Below, piece after piece: positions 42,155 to 51,378 of a stretch of DNA of 64,000 nucleotides (positions are counted from its first letter, which is position 1; every line of letters begins with the position of its first letter). The translations under genes were made by a program, and so were the position numbers. A model generated the notes under the pieces. The model was not told the origin of the DNA. It saw only the letters and a list, made by a program, of their open reading frames with translations, and did no database searches. The stretch is from NCBI RefSeq assembly GCF_900113665.1, contig NZ_FOQD01000001.1:124001-188000 (forward strand), written 5' to 3'. Source of the stretch: Planctomicrobium piriforme (lineage in GTDB: Bacteria > Planctomycetota > Planctomycetia > Planctomycetales > Planctomycetaceae).

Positions 42155-43057
42155 TCAATATTGTTCGATCAACTGTGCAAACTCCCGCCGCAGTTCCGGC
42201 ATCGCTCCCTGACGAGACGCCACCATCGCGCCGACTCGATTCGCGAACTCGGCGGACAGCCCCACCGGCCACTCCTGCAGTTGGGCGAAGACAAAGCCGG
42301 CGGTGAACGCATCCCCTGCCCCGACAGTGTCGGCCACTTTGATTGCTTTGCCAGGCACATCGTGATGTTCGGTCTGCGTCACCACCAGGCAGCCTTTCGC
42401 GCCCCTGGTGATGCACACGATCTGCAGATCAAAACGAGTAATCAGCAGCCGCGAAAACTCCAGCGGCTCATCCGCAATCCCGAGCAGCCGTGCCACGACT
42501 GGAACTTCTTCGTCATTCAACTTGACGATCGTCGCCAGCCGGAGCGACGCAGAGACCCATTCTTCCGCGTAATAACTTTGACGCAGATTGACGTCGTAAA
42601 CACGCAGGCATTCGGCCGGAGTCGCACTTACGGCCGCGTGAATGGCGGTGCGGGACGGGCCGCTGCGCTGCGCCAGAGTTCCAAAGCAGACCGCGGCCGC
42701 CTGCTGCATCATCGACTGCAGCGCCGGGGTGAATTCAATCGCGTCCCAGGCCACGTTTTCGTGAATCACATACTCCGGGTGGCCGTCACGCAAAGTGACC
42801 GAAACCCAGCCGGTCTTGCGTTCCGGATCGCGCTGTACGATCGACAGATCGAGCGACTTCTCGCGCAGCGCCTGCAGCAGCTCATCGCCGTCGACATCCG
42901 CGCCAACTCGTGTGGCGAGCACTCCATGACAGCCGAGTTGCTCGGTCTGGAAAGCGAAATTCGCCGGCGCTCCGCCTGGCCGACGCCCGTCCGGGAACAC
43001 GTCCCACAACAGCTCCCCGAGGCCGATCACGGTCGGTCGCCGATCAGGTGTCGTCAT
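42155..43057 (-). CDS. PfkB-family carbohydrate kinase (fructokinase-like)
   Basis: 300 residues. N-terminal GLGELLWDVFPDGRRPGGAPANFA, the sugar-binding segment, and the C-terminal ATP/anion motif DTVGAGDAFTAGFVFA with catalytic Asp are present. Members phosphorylate fructose and related sugars; GELLWD..P.G...GGAPANFA is typical of fructokinase-like members, but substrate is not proven. Cytoplasmic. Followed by the reductase gene at 41178-42098. Confidence 0.86.
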   Translation of the reverse strand: MTTPDRRPTVIGLGELLWDVFPDGRRPGGAPANFAFQTEQLGCHGVLATRVGADVDGDELLQALREKSLDLSIVQRDPERKTGWVSVTLRDGHPEYVIHENVAWDAIEFTPALQSMMQQAAAVCFGTLAQRSGPSRTAIHAAVSATPAECLRVYDVNLRQSYYAEEWVSASLRLATIVKLNDEEVPVVARLLGIADEPLEFSRLLITRFDLQIVCITRGAKGCLVVTQTEHHDVPGKAIKVADTVGAGDAFTAGFVFAQLQEWPVGLSAEFANRVGAMVASRQGAMPELRREFAQLIEQY

Positions 43058-43199
43058 GGGCAGTCACGCGGAAGAAAACAGGGAGAAACAAAGGGCATTG
43101 GTTGCCCGAAACCGTAACAGAGTTCCCGTAAGACGAAAACTCTGCCGGCCCGATTTCTCTGCTGGCGTGGAGCTGCTGTTACCCGTTGGCAATGATCTG

Positions 43200-43436
43200 T
43201 CAGCACGAAGAATCATCGAGTCGAAATCGGCGAGAAGATTTCGGCCCAGATGGCTCTGACAATCGCGCTCTCAGTTGCTGCAATGCGTCATCGATTGCCT
43301 CGCGACGCCCGCGCCAGGCGAGCAGGCGCTGCGAGATGCGCGCTGCCTCGGCGTGCAGCGCGTCGCGCTGCTGTGAGAAGTCCCGTTCAATCCGTTGCAG
43401 TTCGTCGACTCCCTTCTCCGTGACCTGAGCGGACAT
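43200..43436 (-). CDS. Small coiled-coil protein
   Basis: 78 residues, highly helical and charged (TEKGVDELQRIERDFSQQRD, EAARISQRLLAWRGRREAIDDALQQLRARL), with a heptad-like pattern suggesting a coiled coil. No family recognised. It is upstream of the kinase gene on the same strand (142-nt spacer). The low-complexity composition makes a chance ORF possible. Confidence 0.45.
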   Translation of the reverse strand: MSAQVTEKGVDELQRIERDFSQQRDALHAEAARISQRLLAWRGRREAIDDALQQLRARLSEPSGPKSSRRFRLDDSSC

Positions 43437-43616
43437 TGGTTATCCGATTGTGCTGGAGGGCGTCATCATCAGTCATCGACCAGGCGACTCTCCCGACTGC
43501 ACAACAGCGGCGCTCCACGGCGACTTTTCCGGCAACGAAAACTCGAAGGGTCGCGCAAACTCGACCATCAGCAAGACCGTTGTGACCTGCACAAACGGAC
43601 CATGGTCTGGAGAAGG

Positions 43617-43772
43617 TCCAAATCTCAAGCACCAAAACTCAAACAAACTCCAAATTTCAAAATCAAAACACACCAAACAAAACTCTCGTTTGGGTTCTGG
43701 TTTTGGTCATTGGAATTTTGGTTTTGTTTCGGATTTGGAATTTGGTGCTTGGGATTTTGAAACAGAAGCAGG
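43617..43772. repeat. Family C repeat, ORF-less full copy
   Basis: Left arm with TCAAGCACCAAAACTCAAAC and TCCAAATTTCAAAATC-like units, right arm GGATTTGGAATTTGGTGCTT. The arms match the two flanks of the four-helix-bundle gene at 28388-28920, but here there is no gene between them. It overlaps the 3' end of the FeoB-associated gene. Confidence 0.78.
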
Positions 43773-43961
43773 CAGCTTTTCGGTGTGCGCGTCCAGCATC
43801 ACCAGCGGGCCAGTAGACGCCGCGTTCTGCCCAGCGGGACAACTGCCGCAACCGGATCCACAGCCTGGAGCTTTCTGCTTCGCGCCAGGCCAGAGGCTGC
43901 GAACAAGCATTGCCGCAGCGAGTAACACGCACAGGAGCGCGAGTGGTGTTTGCCAGTCCAT
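43707..43961 (-). CDS. FeoB-associated Cys-rich membrane protein
   Basis: 84 residues from ATG 43961 (MDWQTPLALLCV). One membrane helix then GCGSGCGSCP, the pattern of the small Cys-rich proteins encoded next to feoB. Function in iron uptake is not known. The 17 C-terminal residues (after about LPASV, SKSQAPNSKSETKPKFQ) are encoded by the family C repeat, so the native end has probably been replaced. Same strand as feoB, with a family A repeat in the spacer. Confidence 0.72.
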   Translation of the reverse strand: MDWQTPLALLCVLLAAAMLVRSLWPGAKQKAPGCGSGCGSCPAGQNAASTGPLVMLDAHTEKLPASVSKSQAPNSKSETKPKFQ

Positions 43962-43970
43962 TTCATTACC

Positions 43971-44018
43971 CCCCCCTCGCCCCGGTACTCCGGGGAGAGG
44001 GGCCGGGGGTGAGGGGCG
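43971..44018 (+). repeat. Family A repeat, short variant, inside the feo operon
   Basis: CCCCCTCGCCCCGGTACTCC then GGGGAGAGGGG and GGGGGTGAGGGG. Lies between feoB and the Cys-rich gene, on the opposite orientation relative to these genes. Confidence 0.8.
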
Positions 44019-44099
44019 AATATACGTTCGACTCGGCAACGTCAGCGAGCGAATATCTGATATCAATGCTTTCGAAGACCGTCCCTCACTGTGTCCTGG

Positions 44100-46322
44100 C
44101 TAGCTCAAAATCGCGGTTCCGCACTGGTACACCAGCAATGCGCCGACATACGCCAGGGCCGTCATATAGACGAACGTGAAGACGGGCCAGACCCAACTGT
44201 TCGTCTCGCGGCGAATGACCATCAGCGTTGCCCCGCACTGGGCGCACAACGCGAAGAACACCATCACCGACACGGCCACAGGCAATGTAAACAGCGGCGC
44301 GCCATCCGGCCAGGTCGCCGACTGCAATGCCCCGACGAGCGCACTCTTCTGCCCTTCGTCATCCAGGTCGACTTCACCCCCCAGACTGAAGATTGTCCCG
44401 AGCGTGGCGATGATCACTTCCCGCGCGGGGAACGATGCAATCGCTCCGACGCCGATCCGCCAGTCCCAGCCCAGCGGCTTTACCGCCGGCTCAATCGCGC
44501 GACCCACGCGGCCCAGGTAGCTGTACCGGATCAGTTCCCCGCTCACGATCTTCCGCCGCTGCTGTAACTCCTCCAGGCGTGGCGATGACTCTTCTGCCGC
44601 CAGCGACTGCTGCTCGATTTCGATCTCCGATTCGATGTTCTGCAACTCGCGGTGATCGCCGGGAAAATAACCCGCCGCCCAGATCAGCACGGTGACGCAG
44701 AAGATCAGCGATCCCGCCCGCAGGATGAACGCTTTCGCCCGTTCCCAGACGCGGTCCAAGACGATTCGCGGGGAGGGCCATTTGTATTCCGGCAGTTCCA
44801 TGACGAACGGCGGGGTCTCCCCCTTGAACAGCGTTTTCTTCAGCAGCCAGGCAATCGGAACCGCCACCACGGCCCCCAGCGCCTGCATCACGAACAGCAC
44901 CAGCCCTTGCAGGCCGATCGCTCCCCCCAGCCAGGTGATCGCCGGGACAAAGGCTCCCACCATCACCAGATACACCGGCAATCGCGCCGAGCAACTCATC
45001 AACGGCGCCACCAGGATCGTCACCATCCGGTCGCGGCGATTTTCGATCACCCGCGTTGCCATCACGCCGGGAATCGCACAGGCGAACGACGACATGAGCG
45101 GCAGGAACGATTTTCCGCTGAGACCGACCTTGGTCATCAGCTTGTCCATGAGAAACGCCGCCCTGGCCATGTAGCCACAGTCTTCCATCACAGCGATAAA
45201 TGCGAACAGCAATACGATCTGCGGCAGAAATACGACCACCGAGCCGACGCCCGCAATCGCGCCGTCCACCAGCAGGCTGCGAAACGTCCCCGGCGACATG
45301 CTCGCCGAGACGAGATCGGCCACCCAACCCTGGCCGATTTCCACCAGCCCCATGATCGGGCCGGCCCAAGTGTAGATTGCCTGAAAGATGACGAACATCA
45401 GTAACGCAAAAAACAGCAGGCCCCACACGCGATGCGTCAGCACGCGGTCGATGCGGTCGCTTCTGGTGAGATTTCCGGTCGGCTGCGTCCGCTGCACGAC
45501 GCCGTCGAGCTGACGACGAATCCAGTCGTAACGGACCTTCGTTTCGACGAGCGGAATCCGGCAGCCCCCTTCCAGCAGGCGCTGGCGAGCGGCCGCCAGA
45601 TACTGACTCAACGGACTGCCCAGATTGAGCGAGGTGCGATGCTCGGCTTCCCCATGCACATCGAGCAGCATCCGCTCGCGGAGGAACTCCGGAACGTCGC
45701 CGCTCCCCTGCTCTGCCAGCCAGCTTTGCAAGCGGTTTGATTCATCATAGAAGGCGGCGGGAAACAAACGTGGCGCCGCGACCGGCTGCTTCGCGATCTG
45801 CACAATCGCCTCGCGAACTTCATTCAGCCCGGTTCGATGATGAGCGGCTGTCGCCACCGCGGGCACATTGAGCCGTGCCTGCAGGAGTGAAAGATCGATC
45901 TTCACGCCGTTGCGTTCGGCGATGTCGGACATGTTCAGCACCAGCAGCACCGGCAGGCCGAGATCGCGAAGCTGGCTGAACAGATACAGATTGCGTTCGA
46001 GGTTGTTCGCATCGACGATGCAGACCACCACATCCGGCCGGCCCACATCGGTCTGTCTGCCCAGCAGTACGTCGACGGAAACCATCTCGTCGGCCGAGCG
46101 CGGCGCCAGGCTATAAGTGCCCGGCAGGTCGACCACCACGACCTCGTAACCGCCGTGCTGAAAACGTCCGACCTTCTTCTCGACGGTGACCCCGGGAAAA
46201 TTGCCGATCCGTGCGCGGCCCCCCGTCAGGCCATTGAACAGCGTACTTTTGCCGGTGTTCGGGTTTCCGATCAGTGCGATCGTCAGCGTTTTGGTCGGGG
46301 CCAGGGGAGCAACCGGGGGCAT
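44100..46322 (-). CDS. feoB: Ferrous iron transporter FeoB
   Basis: 740 residues from ATG 46322 (MPPVAPLAPTK). N-terminal G protein: GNPNTGKST (19-27), switch region NFPGVTVEKK, DLPGTYSL, and LNMSDIAERNG. The membrane part has the two Gate motifs, with FLPQIVLLFAFIAVMEDCGYMARAAFLMD and SFACAIPGVMATRVI, and the NFeoB-to-membrane linker. Transports Fe2+ across the inner membrane with GTP. Preceded by two feoA genes on the same strand. The extension to 46463 is not homologous and was left out. Confidence 0.95.
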   Translation of the reverse strand: MPPVAPLAPTKTLTIALIGNPNTGKSTLFNGLTGGRARIGNFPGVTVEKKVGRFQHGGYEVVVVDLPGTYSLAPRSADEMVSVDVLLGRQTDVGRPDVVVCIVDANNLERNLYLFSQLRDLGLPVLLVLNMSDIAERNGVKIDLSLLQARLNVPAVATAAHHRTGLNEVREAIVQIAKQPVAAPRLFPAAFYDESNRLQSWLAEQGSGDVPEFLRERMLLDVHGEAEHRTSLNLGSPLSQYLAAARQRLLEGGCRIPLVETKVRYDWIRRQLDGVVQRTQPTGNLTRSDRIDRVLTHRVWGLLFFALLMFVIFQAIYTWAGPIMGLVEIGQGWVADLVSASMSPGTFRSLLVDGAIAGVGSVVVFLPQIVLLFAFIAVMEDCGYMARAAFLMDKLMTKVGLSGKSFLPLMSSFACAIPGVMATRVIENRRDRMVTILVAPLMSCSARLPVYLVMVGAFVPAITWLGGAIGLQGLVLFVMQALGAVVAVPIAWLLKKTLFKGETPPFVMELPEYKWPSPRIVLDRVWERAKAFILRAGSLIFCVTVLIWAAGYFPGDHRELQNIESEIEIEQQSLAAEESSPRLEELQQRRKIVSGELIRYSYLGRVGRAIEPAVKPLGWDWRIGVGAIASFPAREVIIATLGTIFSLGGEVDLDDEGQKSALVGALQSATWPDGAPLFTLPVAVSVMVFFALCAQCGATLMVIRRETNSWVWPVFTFVYMTALAYVGALLVYQCGTAILS

Positions 46323-46359
46323 ACAGGCGGACTTCGTTGCGGCGGAAGGAGGATTCAGT

Positions 46360-46593
46360 TCATTCAGCAATCGGGGACACGGAAACGCGGCCTGCTTCCG
46401 ACTTCCGCAGCGAGAGCCGATAGCCGCGGATGGCGTATTCGACGGGATCACCCAGCGGAGCAAAACCGACGACCGAGATCTCTTCGCCGTCGGTCAGGCC
46501 CATTTCCATCAGCCGCACGGCAACAGCGTCATCACCGGTAATTTCCAGGATCGCGGCCCGTTGACCAACAGCATTCAGATCGGCAAGCGTCAT
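46360..46593 (-). CDS. feoA: FeoA domain protein (second copy)
   Basis: 77 residues from ATG 46593. SH3-like FeoA: LADLNAVGQRAAILEITGDDAVAVRLMEMGLTDGEEI, then VVGFAPLGDPVEYAIRGYRLSLRKSEAGRV. FeoA assists FeoB at the inner face of the membrane. 37 nt before feoB. It differs from the neighbouring FeoA copy, so two FeoA paralogs act with one FeoB. Confidence 0.88.
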   Translation of the reverse strand: MTLADLNAVGQRAAILEITGDDAVAVRLMEMGLTDGEEISVVGFAPLGDPVEYAIRGYRLSLRKSEAGRVSVSPIAE

Positions 46594-46724
46594 GGACGGA
46601 AAGTCATTGCAGGAGGGGGAGGCAATCGTCGGAAAAGCGATGAAAGACATTCGCTGCTGCCGTTCCGCGCCAGCAGGTGACGAACACTTCAGAACGTCGC
46701 CGATCCGTCTGGAACAGCAGGTCG

Positions 46725-47045
46725 TTAAGGGGCGAGTCCGACGGAGGAGGCGCTGAGAACAGGCTCGACCAGCACCATCATGTCGGGATCGCAGCGAAAG
46801 CTCAGACGCTGGCTGCGAATGCCGATGATGCAGGGTTCCCCCCGCTTGATCAGCGAGACAATCGCCCCGTCGCGCAGTCCCAACTCTTCCAGGCGGTGCT
46901 TCCAGGCTGCCGGCCCGACCAGCTCGACGATGCGTCCGCTTTGACCTTCACCCAGATTGTCGAGAGGGATGATATCAACCACGGATACGTTCTCCGCCGG
47001 GAAGAAACCAGGACCGAATTTGAGACTCAATCTCAACTCACGCAT
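46725..47045 (-). CDS. feoA: FeoA domain protein (first copy)
   Basis: 106 residues. IPLDNLGEGQSGRIVELVGPAAWKHRLEELGLRDGAIV and IIGIRSQRLSFRCDPDMMVLVEPV are FeoA. The N-terminal 22 residues and C-terminal 12 are variable. First gene of the feo cluster (feoA-feoA-feoB-Cys-rich). No obvious Fur box could be read by eye in the 150-nt spacer upstream, so regulation is not shown. Confidence 0.85.
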   Translation of the reverse strand: MRELRLSLKFGPGFFPAENVSVVDIIPLDNLGEGQSGRIVELVGPAAWKHRLEELGLRDGAIVSLIKRGEPCIIGIRSQRLSFRCDPDMMVLVEPVLSASSVGLAP

Positions 47046-47195
47046 TGTAGCGGAGCCGCAAGAGGATTGAAAAGGACTCTTCGGCCCCTTCTCTGAATCG
47101 ACTTGCGAATCAGTGTACGGGCCACGTTTTCTGCCGAAAAAAGAGTACTCGGCACCGTGAAAAAGCCGTCAGAAACCCGACAGCATTACCGCCGA

Positions 47196-49286
47196 TCAGT
47201 GATTAACGGCGAATTCGCTGCTGTTTAGATAGGCCCAGTAGACGTCTTTCAGACCTTCGGCGAGCGCGAGTTGCAGCGGAACATTGCGTTCCGTCCGCTG
47301 TCGAATCGAACGTCGCAGCACATCCCGAACCTGGGCAAGTTCTTCCTGCGAGGGATACCGCGAGAGCGCCGCCAGGCAGAGTTGCCGGATACGATCAGCC
47401 TCCGCCACCCCGCCGCGGCTGGTCACGTCGTCGAGAATGCGACTTTTGCCGGGGCTCGTCGCGTTCTGCACGAGATCGCCGTTGATCATCATCAGCGCCT
47501 GCGGCAGCGAGCCATCGAAGGTGCTCGATTCGCTGTTCTCTTCCGTGTCGACGGAGGTATAGAACTGAGCGAGCCAGGTTTCGCGTCGATTTTCACTCGC
47601 TGCCAGCAACAGTTCGTCCGGTGCTGTTCCGGCGGCCACAAGCAGCGAATCATATAACTGTTCAGCAGTGAGCGGCTTGACGTACATCCGGCTGAACAAC
47701 GCCGGGTCGCCCAGTTCCGGAGTATCGCCAGTCGTCGCTGCCGGCTGGCTGCTCCGCTGATACGCGTCCGACAGACAGATCCAACGCACGAGCCGTTTCA
47801 CGTCGTAGTCGCTGGCGACGAATGCCGCGGTCAGTTGTTCGAGCAATTCCGGGTGGCTGACAGGCGTTTGCGGGCCCATGTCGTCCACCGGCGATGTAAA
47901 CCCGTAACCGAAAAACTGTGCCCAGGTGCGGTTCACAAATGCTCTGGCCGGTTGCGGACGATCTTCGGCGAACAGCAGCTTGGAAAGCTGTTCGCGCAGC
48001 GGCGACGGCTGTTCGGTCATCACTTCCACGCCGGCGTACCGGGGATAGGCCACCTGCATCACGCCTCGCAGGCTTTCGTAATAAGTCGGTCCGAAGCGAT
48101 CGAGGTCGACCAGTTCCCGCACAGGCTCCATCCGCTTTGTCGATGGATTGAGCGCCATCGTTTCCTGAATCTTCGTCTGCTGGAAGAAGGCATTCAGCTC
48201 CCAGAACCGCGACTGCTCCCACTCTTTGACGACCGGATGCTGATGGCACTGGGCGCACTGCAATTGCTCGCACAGGAGAATCCGCGAAGTGATGGCCGTC
48301 GCCGGCACCGCCTGATTGTTCAAATGCGCCAACAGGAAATTCGCCGGACCGTTCTCCTGCGTCCCTTCGGCAGCGACGAGTTCCCCGACCGTTTCGCGCC
48401 AGGGGCGGTTCTCAGCGAACTGACGATTCAGCCAGCTCAGCATCGTATCACGGCGAATGGCCTCATCCCGCGTGCGGCCCACCAGAAGGTTCGTCCACAC
48501 CGTGGCCTGATGTCGGGCAAACGCCGGACTGGCGAGCAGTGAGTCGACGAGCAGCGCGCGTTTCTCTGGTCGGCCTTCCTGAAAGAAGCTTTCGACTTCA
48601 GCGGGGGTTGGGATCCGGCCAGCGAGATCAAGATAAACGCGACGCACCCATTCGGCATCGTTCGCCTGCGGCGCCGGCGTGACGCCATGTTCGGTTTGAT
48701 TGCGAAGAATGCCGGCGTTGACCAGTTGCACAAGCCCTGCATCCGTTCGCGGAGGGGCCGCAATCGCCAGCGTCGACTGCGGCCGGACTGCCAACGGAAG
48801 TTCCACTTCCCCCTTCATCGCCGGCACAGTCGGCAATGTGATTTCAGGAACTTTGGCTGGCGCCGAAGAAAGAACGGGCGGGACGGTTTCAGCCGCCTGC
48901 GGGTGAGCCTGATTGGCCAGCCGATTTGGCAAGACATTTTTGTCGTGTTGGGGAGCCGGAGGGAAAGTCCAGACAGCACTCGCCACGATCAACAAGATGG
49001 CCGCCAGCGAGCCCGCTGCAATAGCGAACTGACGGCTCCGTCGATTGACGGGACGTTTTGATGACGCGCTGGCCTGAAGCGGCTTCGGAAGCGTTTCGGC
49101 CGCACCTGCGCCGGCCGCATCCCAATAGAGCTGCCCGTGCAATTCGATCGCTTCGACATACAGCCGTCTTGCTTCGGCATCTCGCAGGACCAGCTCTTCG
49201 AGGCGCGCCAAATCCGCCGCGGTCGCCGTGCCTTCGCACAGGGCGTCCACTCGTTGCAGCAGATCTCGACGTTCACCGCTCGTCAC
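47196..49286 (-). CDS. Anti-sigma-like/FecR-N fused DUF1549-DUF1553 (PSD1) protein
   Basis: 696 residues. The first about 55 residues (RDLLQRVDALCEGTATAADLARLEELVLRDAEARRLYVEAIELHGQL) are the planctomycete FecR-like anti-sigma N-terminus. A membrane helix follows (about 87-108), then a long linker. DUF1549 begins near 200 (DAEWVRRVYLDLAGRIP), with a heme-type CAQCHQHP, and DUF1553 runs to the end (VNRTWAQFFGYG, QALMMINGDLVQNATS, AYLNSSEFAVNH). Usually the PSD1 module is a secreted partner of DUF1501; here it is joined to a sigma-control N-terminus, next to an ECF sigma gene on the same strand. Confidence 0.82.
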   Translation of the reverse strand: MTSGERRDLLQRVDALCEGTATAADLARLEELVLRDAEARRLYVEAIELHGQLYWDAAGAGAAETLPKPLQASASSKRPVNRRSRQFAIAAGSLAAILLIVASAVWTFPPAPQHDKNVLPNRLANQAHPQAAETVPPVLSSAPAKVPEITLPTVPAMKGEVELPLAVRPQSTLAIAAPPRTDAGLVQLVNAGILRNQTEHGVTPAPQANDAEWVRRVYLDLAGRIPTPAEVESFFQEGRPEKRALLVDSLLASPAFARHQATVWTNLLVGRTRDEAIRRDTMLSWLNRQFAENRPWRETVGELVAAEGTQENGPANFLLAHLNNQAVPATAITSRILLCEQLQCAQCHQHPVVKEWEQSRFWELNAFFQQTKIQETMALNPSTKRMEPVRELVDLDRFGPTYYESLRGVMQVAYPRYAGVEVMTEQPSPLREQLSKLLFAEDRPQPARAFVNRTWAQFFGYGFTSPVDDMGPQTPVSHPELLEQLTAAFVASDYDVKRLVRWICLSDAYQRSSQPAATTGDTPELGDPALFSRMYVKPLTAEQLYDSLLVAAGTAPDELLLAASENRRETWLAQFYTSVDTEENSESSTFDGSLPQALMMINGDLVQNATSPGKSRILDDVTSRGGVAEADRIRQLCLAALSRYPSQEELAQVRDVLRRSIRQRTERNVPLQLALAEGLKDVYWAYLNSSEFAVNH

Positions 49287-49400
49287 AATGCACCTGAATC
49301 AGATTCACGAGTTGTCAGTTTTCAGTTTGAATCGAACGACACCCAGTCATCGCTCCGAAAGTCCTGGCTACCCACTAACAACGACCCACTTCCCACTTCC

Positions 49401-49949
49401 CTACGCACTCGCTTCAGTCGCCATCCGGCGCTGAATACATTCCAGCAGCATGCGGCGAATCCGCCCCAGCGACTGGTACACCGAGTTCGCCGGACGGCCC
49501 ACATGTGCCGCCAGTTCCTTTCCGGAATTGCCCGGCTGATACCGCTGCTGAATCAGCTCGCGATCGCTGGCCGGCAGTTTTTCGAGACAGTGTTCGAGCG
49601 CTTCCCGACGGCGTTCCTGTTCGCCCGCCAGTTGCACGACTTCATCCGCCACGGCCGCCAGAAACGCATCCGAAAACGTCAGCTTCTCGCGACGATGACG
49701 CTGCCGATGCTTGAGGATTTCATAAGTCGCGATCTGCCGCGCCCAACTCACAAAACTCGTGTTCGGTACAAACTGGTCGAGCTTCGCCCAGATGACCAGG
49801 TTGGTCTCCTGCAGAATTTCTTCCGCACGATGCACGTTGCCCACCTGCGCCAGGATGAACAGGTACAACGGCCGCTGCGTACGCGTGAACAACTGCACGA
49901 ACTCTTCGCTCGGCACGCGCGGAGACGGATTGTCGACAGACTGGGCCAC
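49401..49949 (-). CDS. ECF-type RNA polymerase sigma factor (planctomycete subgroup)
   Basis: 182 residues. Region 2: FVQLFTRTQRPLYLFILAQVGNVHRAEEILQETNLVIWAKLDQF, with SFVSWARQIATYEILKHRQRHRR; region 4: LPASDRELIQQRYQPGNSGKELAAHVGRPANSVYQSLGRIRRMLLECI. This is the sigma-70, Rhodopirellula/Verrucomicrobium-type ECF family. It directs transcription of an unknown regulon; the next gene downstream on the strand carries the matching anti-sigma-like N-terminus. Confidence 0.88.
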   Translation of the reverse strand: MAQSVDNPSPRVPSEEFVQLFTRTQRPLYLFILAQVGNVHRAEEILQETNLVIWAKLDQFVPNTSFVSWARQIATYEILKHRQRHRREKLTFSDAFLAAVADEVVQLAGEQERRREALEHCLEKLPASDRELIQQRYQPGNSGKELAAHVGRPANSVYQSLGRIRRMLLECIQRRMATEASA

Positions 49950-49986
49950 GACAGTTGCTGTTGTTGGAACGCATGAGCGCTGAGGA

Positions 49987-51261
49987 CTAGCCGATCAGGC
50001 CCTTAATCGGCTGACCGCCGTTAGCCAGCGGCATCGGGCGTCCGCGTTTCGAAGTATGCACCGTGTTGAGCGGAATCCGCAGGGCATGCGCCACCGTCGC
50101 CCAGACGTCGCCCGGAAGGTAGCTCTCGCTGATGATCCGCACGCCGTCTTCATCAGTGGCGCCGATCGCCTGACCACCCTTGAGTCCGCCGCCGCCGATC
50201 AGCATCGACCAGCTCGTGGCCCAGTGATCGCGTCCGACGTTCTGATTGATGCGCGGCGTTCGACCGAACTCGCCCATGCAGACGATCGTGACATTCTCCA
50301 GCATCCCGCGCTGTTCCAGATCGCGGGTCAGCCCAGCGATGCCGGTATCGAGCCGCGGCAGGTTCGTGTCTTTCAGGCGATTGAACACGTCGTCATGAAG
50401 GTCCCAACTGCCGGGGAACTGCACTTCGATGAACGGGACCCCCACTTCGACGAGGCGACGGGCCATCAGCAGCGAATCACCGAACTCGTGGTTGCCGTAC
50501 ATCTGCCGGATTTCCGGCTTTTCTTCATCGAAGCGGAACGCCTGCATCTGCTTGGAGGTCATCAGGTTGACCGCCTTCTCGTAGACTTCCTTGTGAGCCT
50601 GGCCGATATCGCCGCGATTCGAACGGATGAAATTGCTTTCGATCGCGCCGAGCATCTGCAGCCGCTGGCTGAGACGCTGGGCGTCCATTCCGTCCATGTC
50701 GGCATTCTGAATCCGGCCGCGGCGATCGACCACGAACGGAGCGTGCGCCATGCCAAGGAAGCCGGGGCTCATGCTTCCCCCGCCCACCGACACGAACGCC
50801 GGGATTTCGAGATCCTTCCGCTTCGTGCCAAGTTCGTAGCTGACCACGGAACCGAACGGAGGATGCACCACCGTGGGGTTCGGGACATAAGCGCTGTGCA
50901 TGTAATAAGTGCCCCGCATGTGATCGGCTTCGCGGGTGCTCATCGAGCGAATGACGGACAGTTTGTCCATCACCTTCGCGACTTCCGGAAGATGCTCGGA
51001 AATCTGCAGATCCCCCTTGGTGCTGACCGGCTTGAACTCGCCGCCGTTCTTGGAACCGGGCTTCAGATCCCACATGTCGATGGTCGGAGCGCCGCCCCCC
51101 AGCCAGATCAGAATGCAGGCCTTCTGATTGGACTTCACTTCCGCGGCATGCGCCTGCAGATGCGACAGGAACTGGGTCGCCCCCATTGCCGTCGCACTTC
51201 CCATCGCCATATGGCTCAGGAAATGACGTCGCGACATGCCTGTTGGGATCGTGTCAAACAT
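49987..51261 (-). CDS. Tat-exported DUF1501 protein
   Basis: 424 residues. Twin-arginine signal MSRRHFLSHMAMGSATAMGA, then the DUF1501 alkaline-phosphatase-like fold: KACILIWLGGGAPTIDMWDLKPG, PAFVSVGGGSMSPGFLG, VCMGEFGRTPRINQNVGRDHW. Family proteins are sulfatase/phosphatase-like and almost always paired with DUF1549/DUF1553 proteins. On the same strand, 117 nt downstream of the PSD1 gene at 51379-53058. Periplasmic. Confidence 0.9.
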   Translation of the reverse strand: MFDTIPTGMSRRHFLSHMAMGSATAMGATQFLSHLQAHAAEVKSNQKACILIWLGGGAPTIDMWDLKPGSKNGGEFKPVSTKGDLQISEHLPEVAKVMDKLSVIRSMSTREADHMRGTYYMHSAYVPNPTVVHPPFGSVVSYELGTKRKDLEIPAFVSVGGGSMSPGFLGMAHAPFVVDRRGRIQNADMDGMDAQRLSQRLQMLGAIESNFIRSNRGDIGQAHKEVYEKAVNLMTSKQMQAFRFDEEKPEIRQMYGNHEFGDSLLMARRLVEVGVPFIEVQFPGSWDLHDDVFNRLKDTNLPRLDTGIAGLTRDLEQRGMLENVTIVCMGEFGRTPRINQNVGRDHWATSWSMLIGGGGLKGGQAIGATDEDGVRIISESYLPGDVWATVAHALRIPLNTVHTSKRGRPMPLANGGQPIKGLIG

Positions 51262-51378
51262 GGAAGCAGCCTTGTGCAGTTGAACGTGTGTGCCCGTTGA
51301 TTTCAGTTATTTTCAGCGGAGCCGACATCCCGGTCGGGTTGCAGGGCAACCCGACCGGCGACGGCGGAGGCCCGCACA

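Noticed and set aside
41714..43117. 467-codon plus frame across the reductase and kinase genes
   Set aside because: It spans two conserved minus-strand genes and the spacer between; composition is Arg/Ser/Pro-rich as expected of a shadow.
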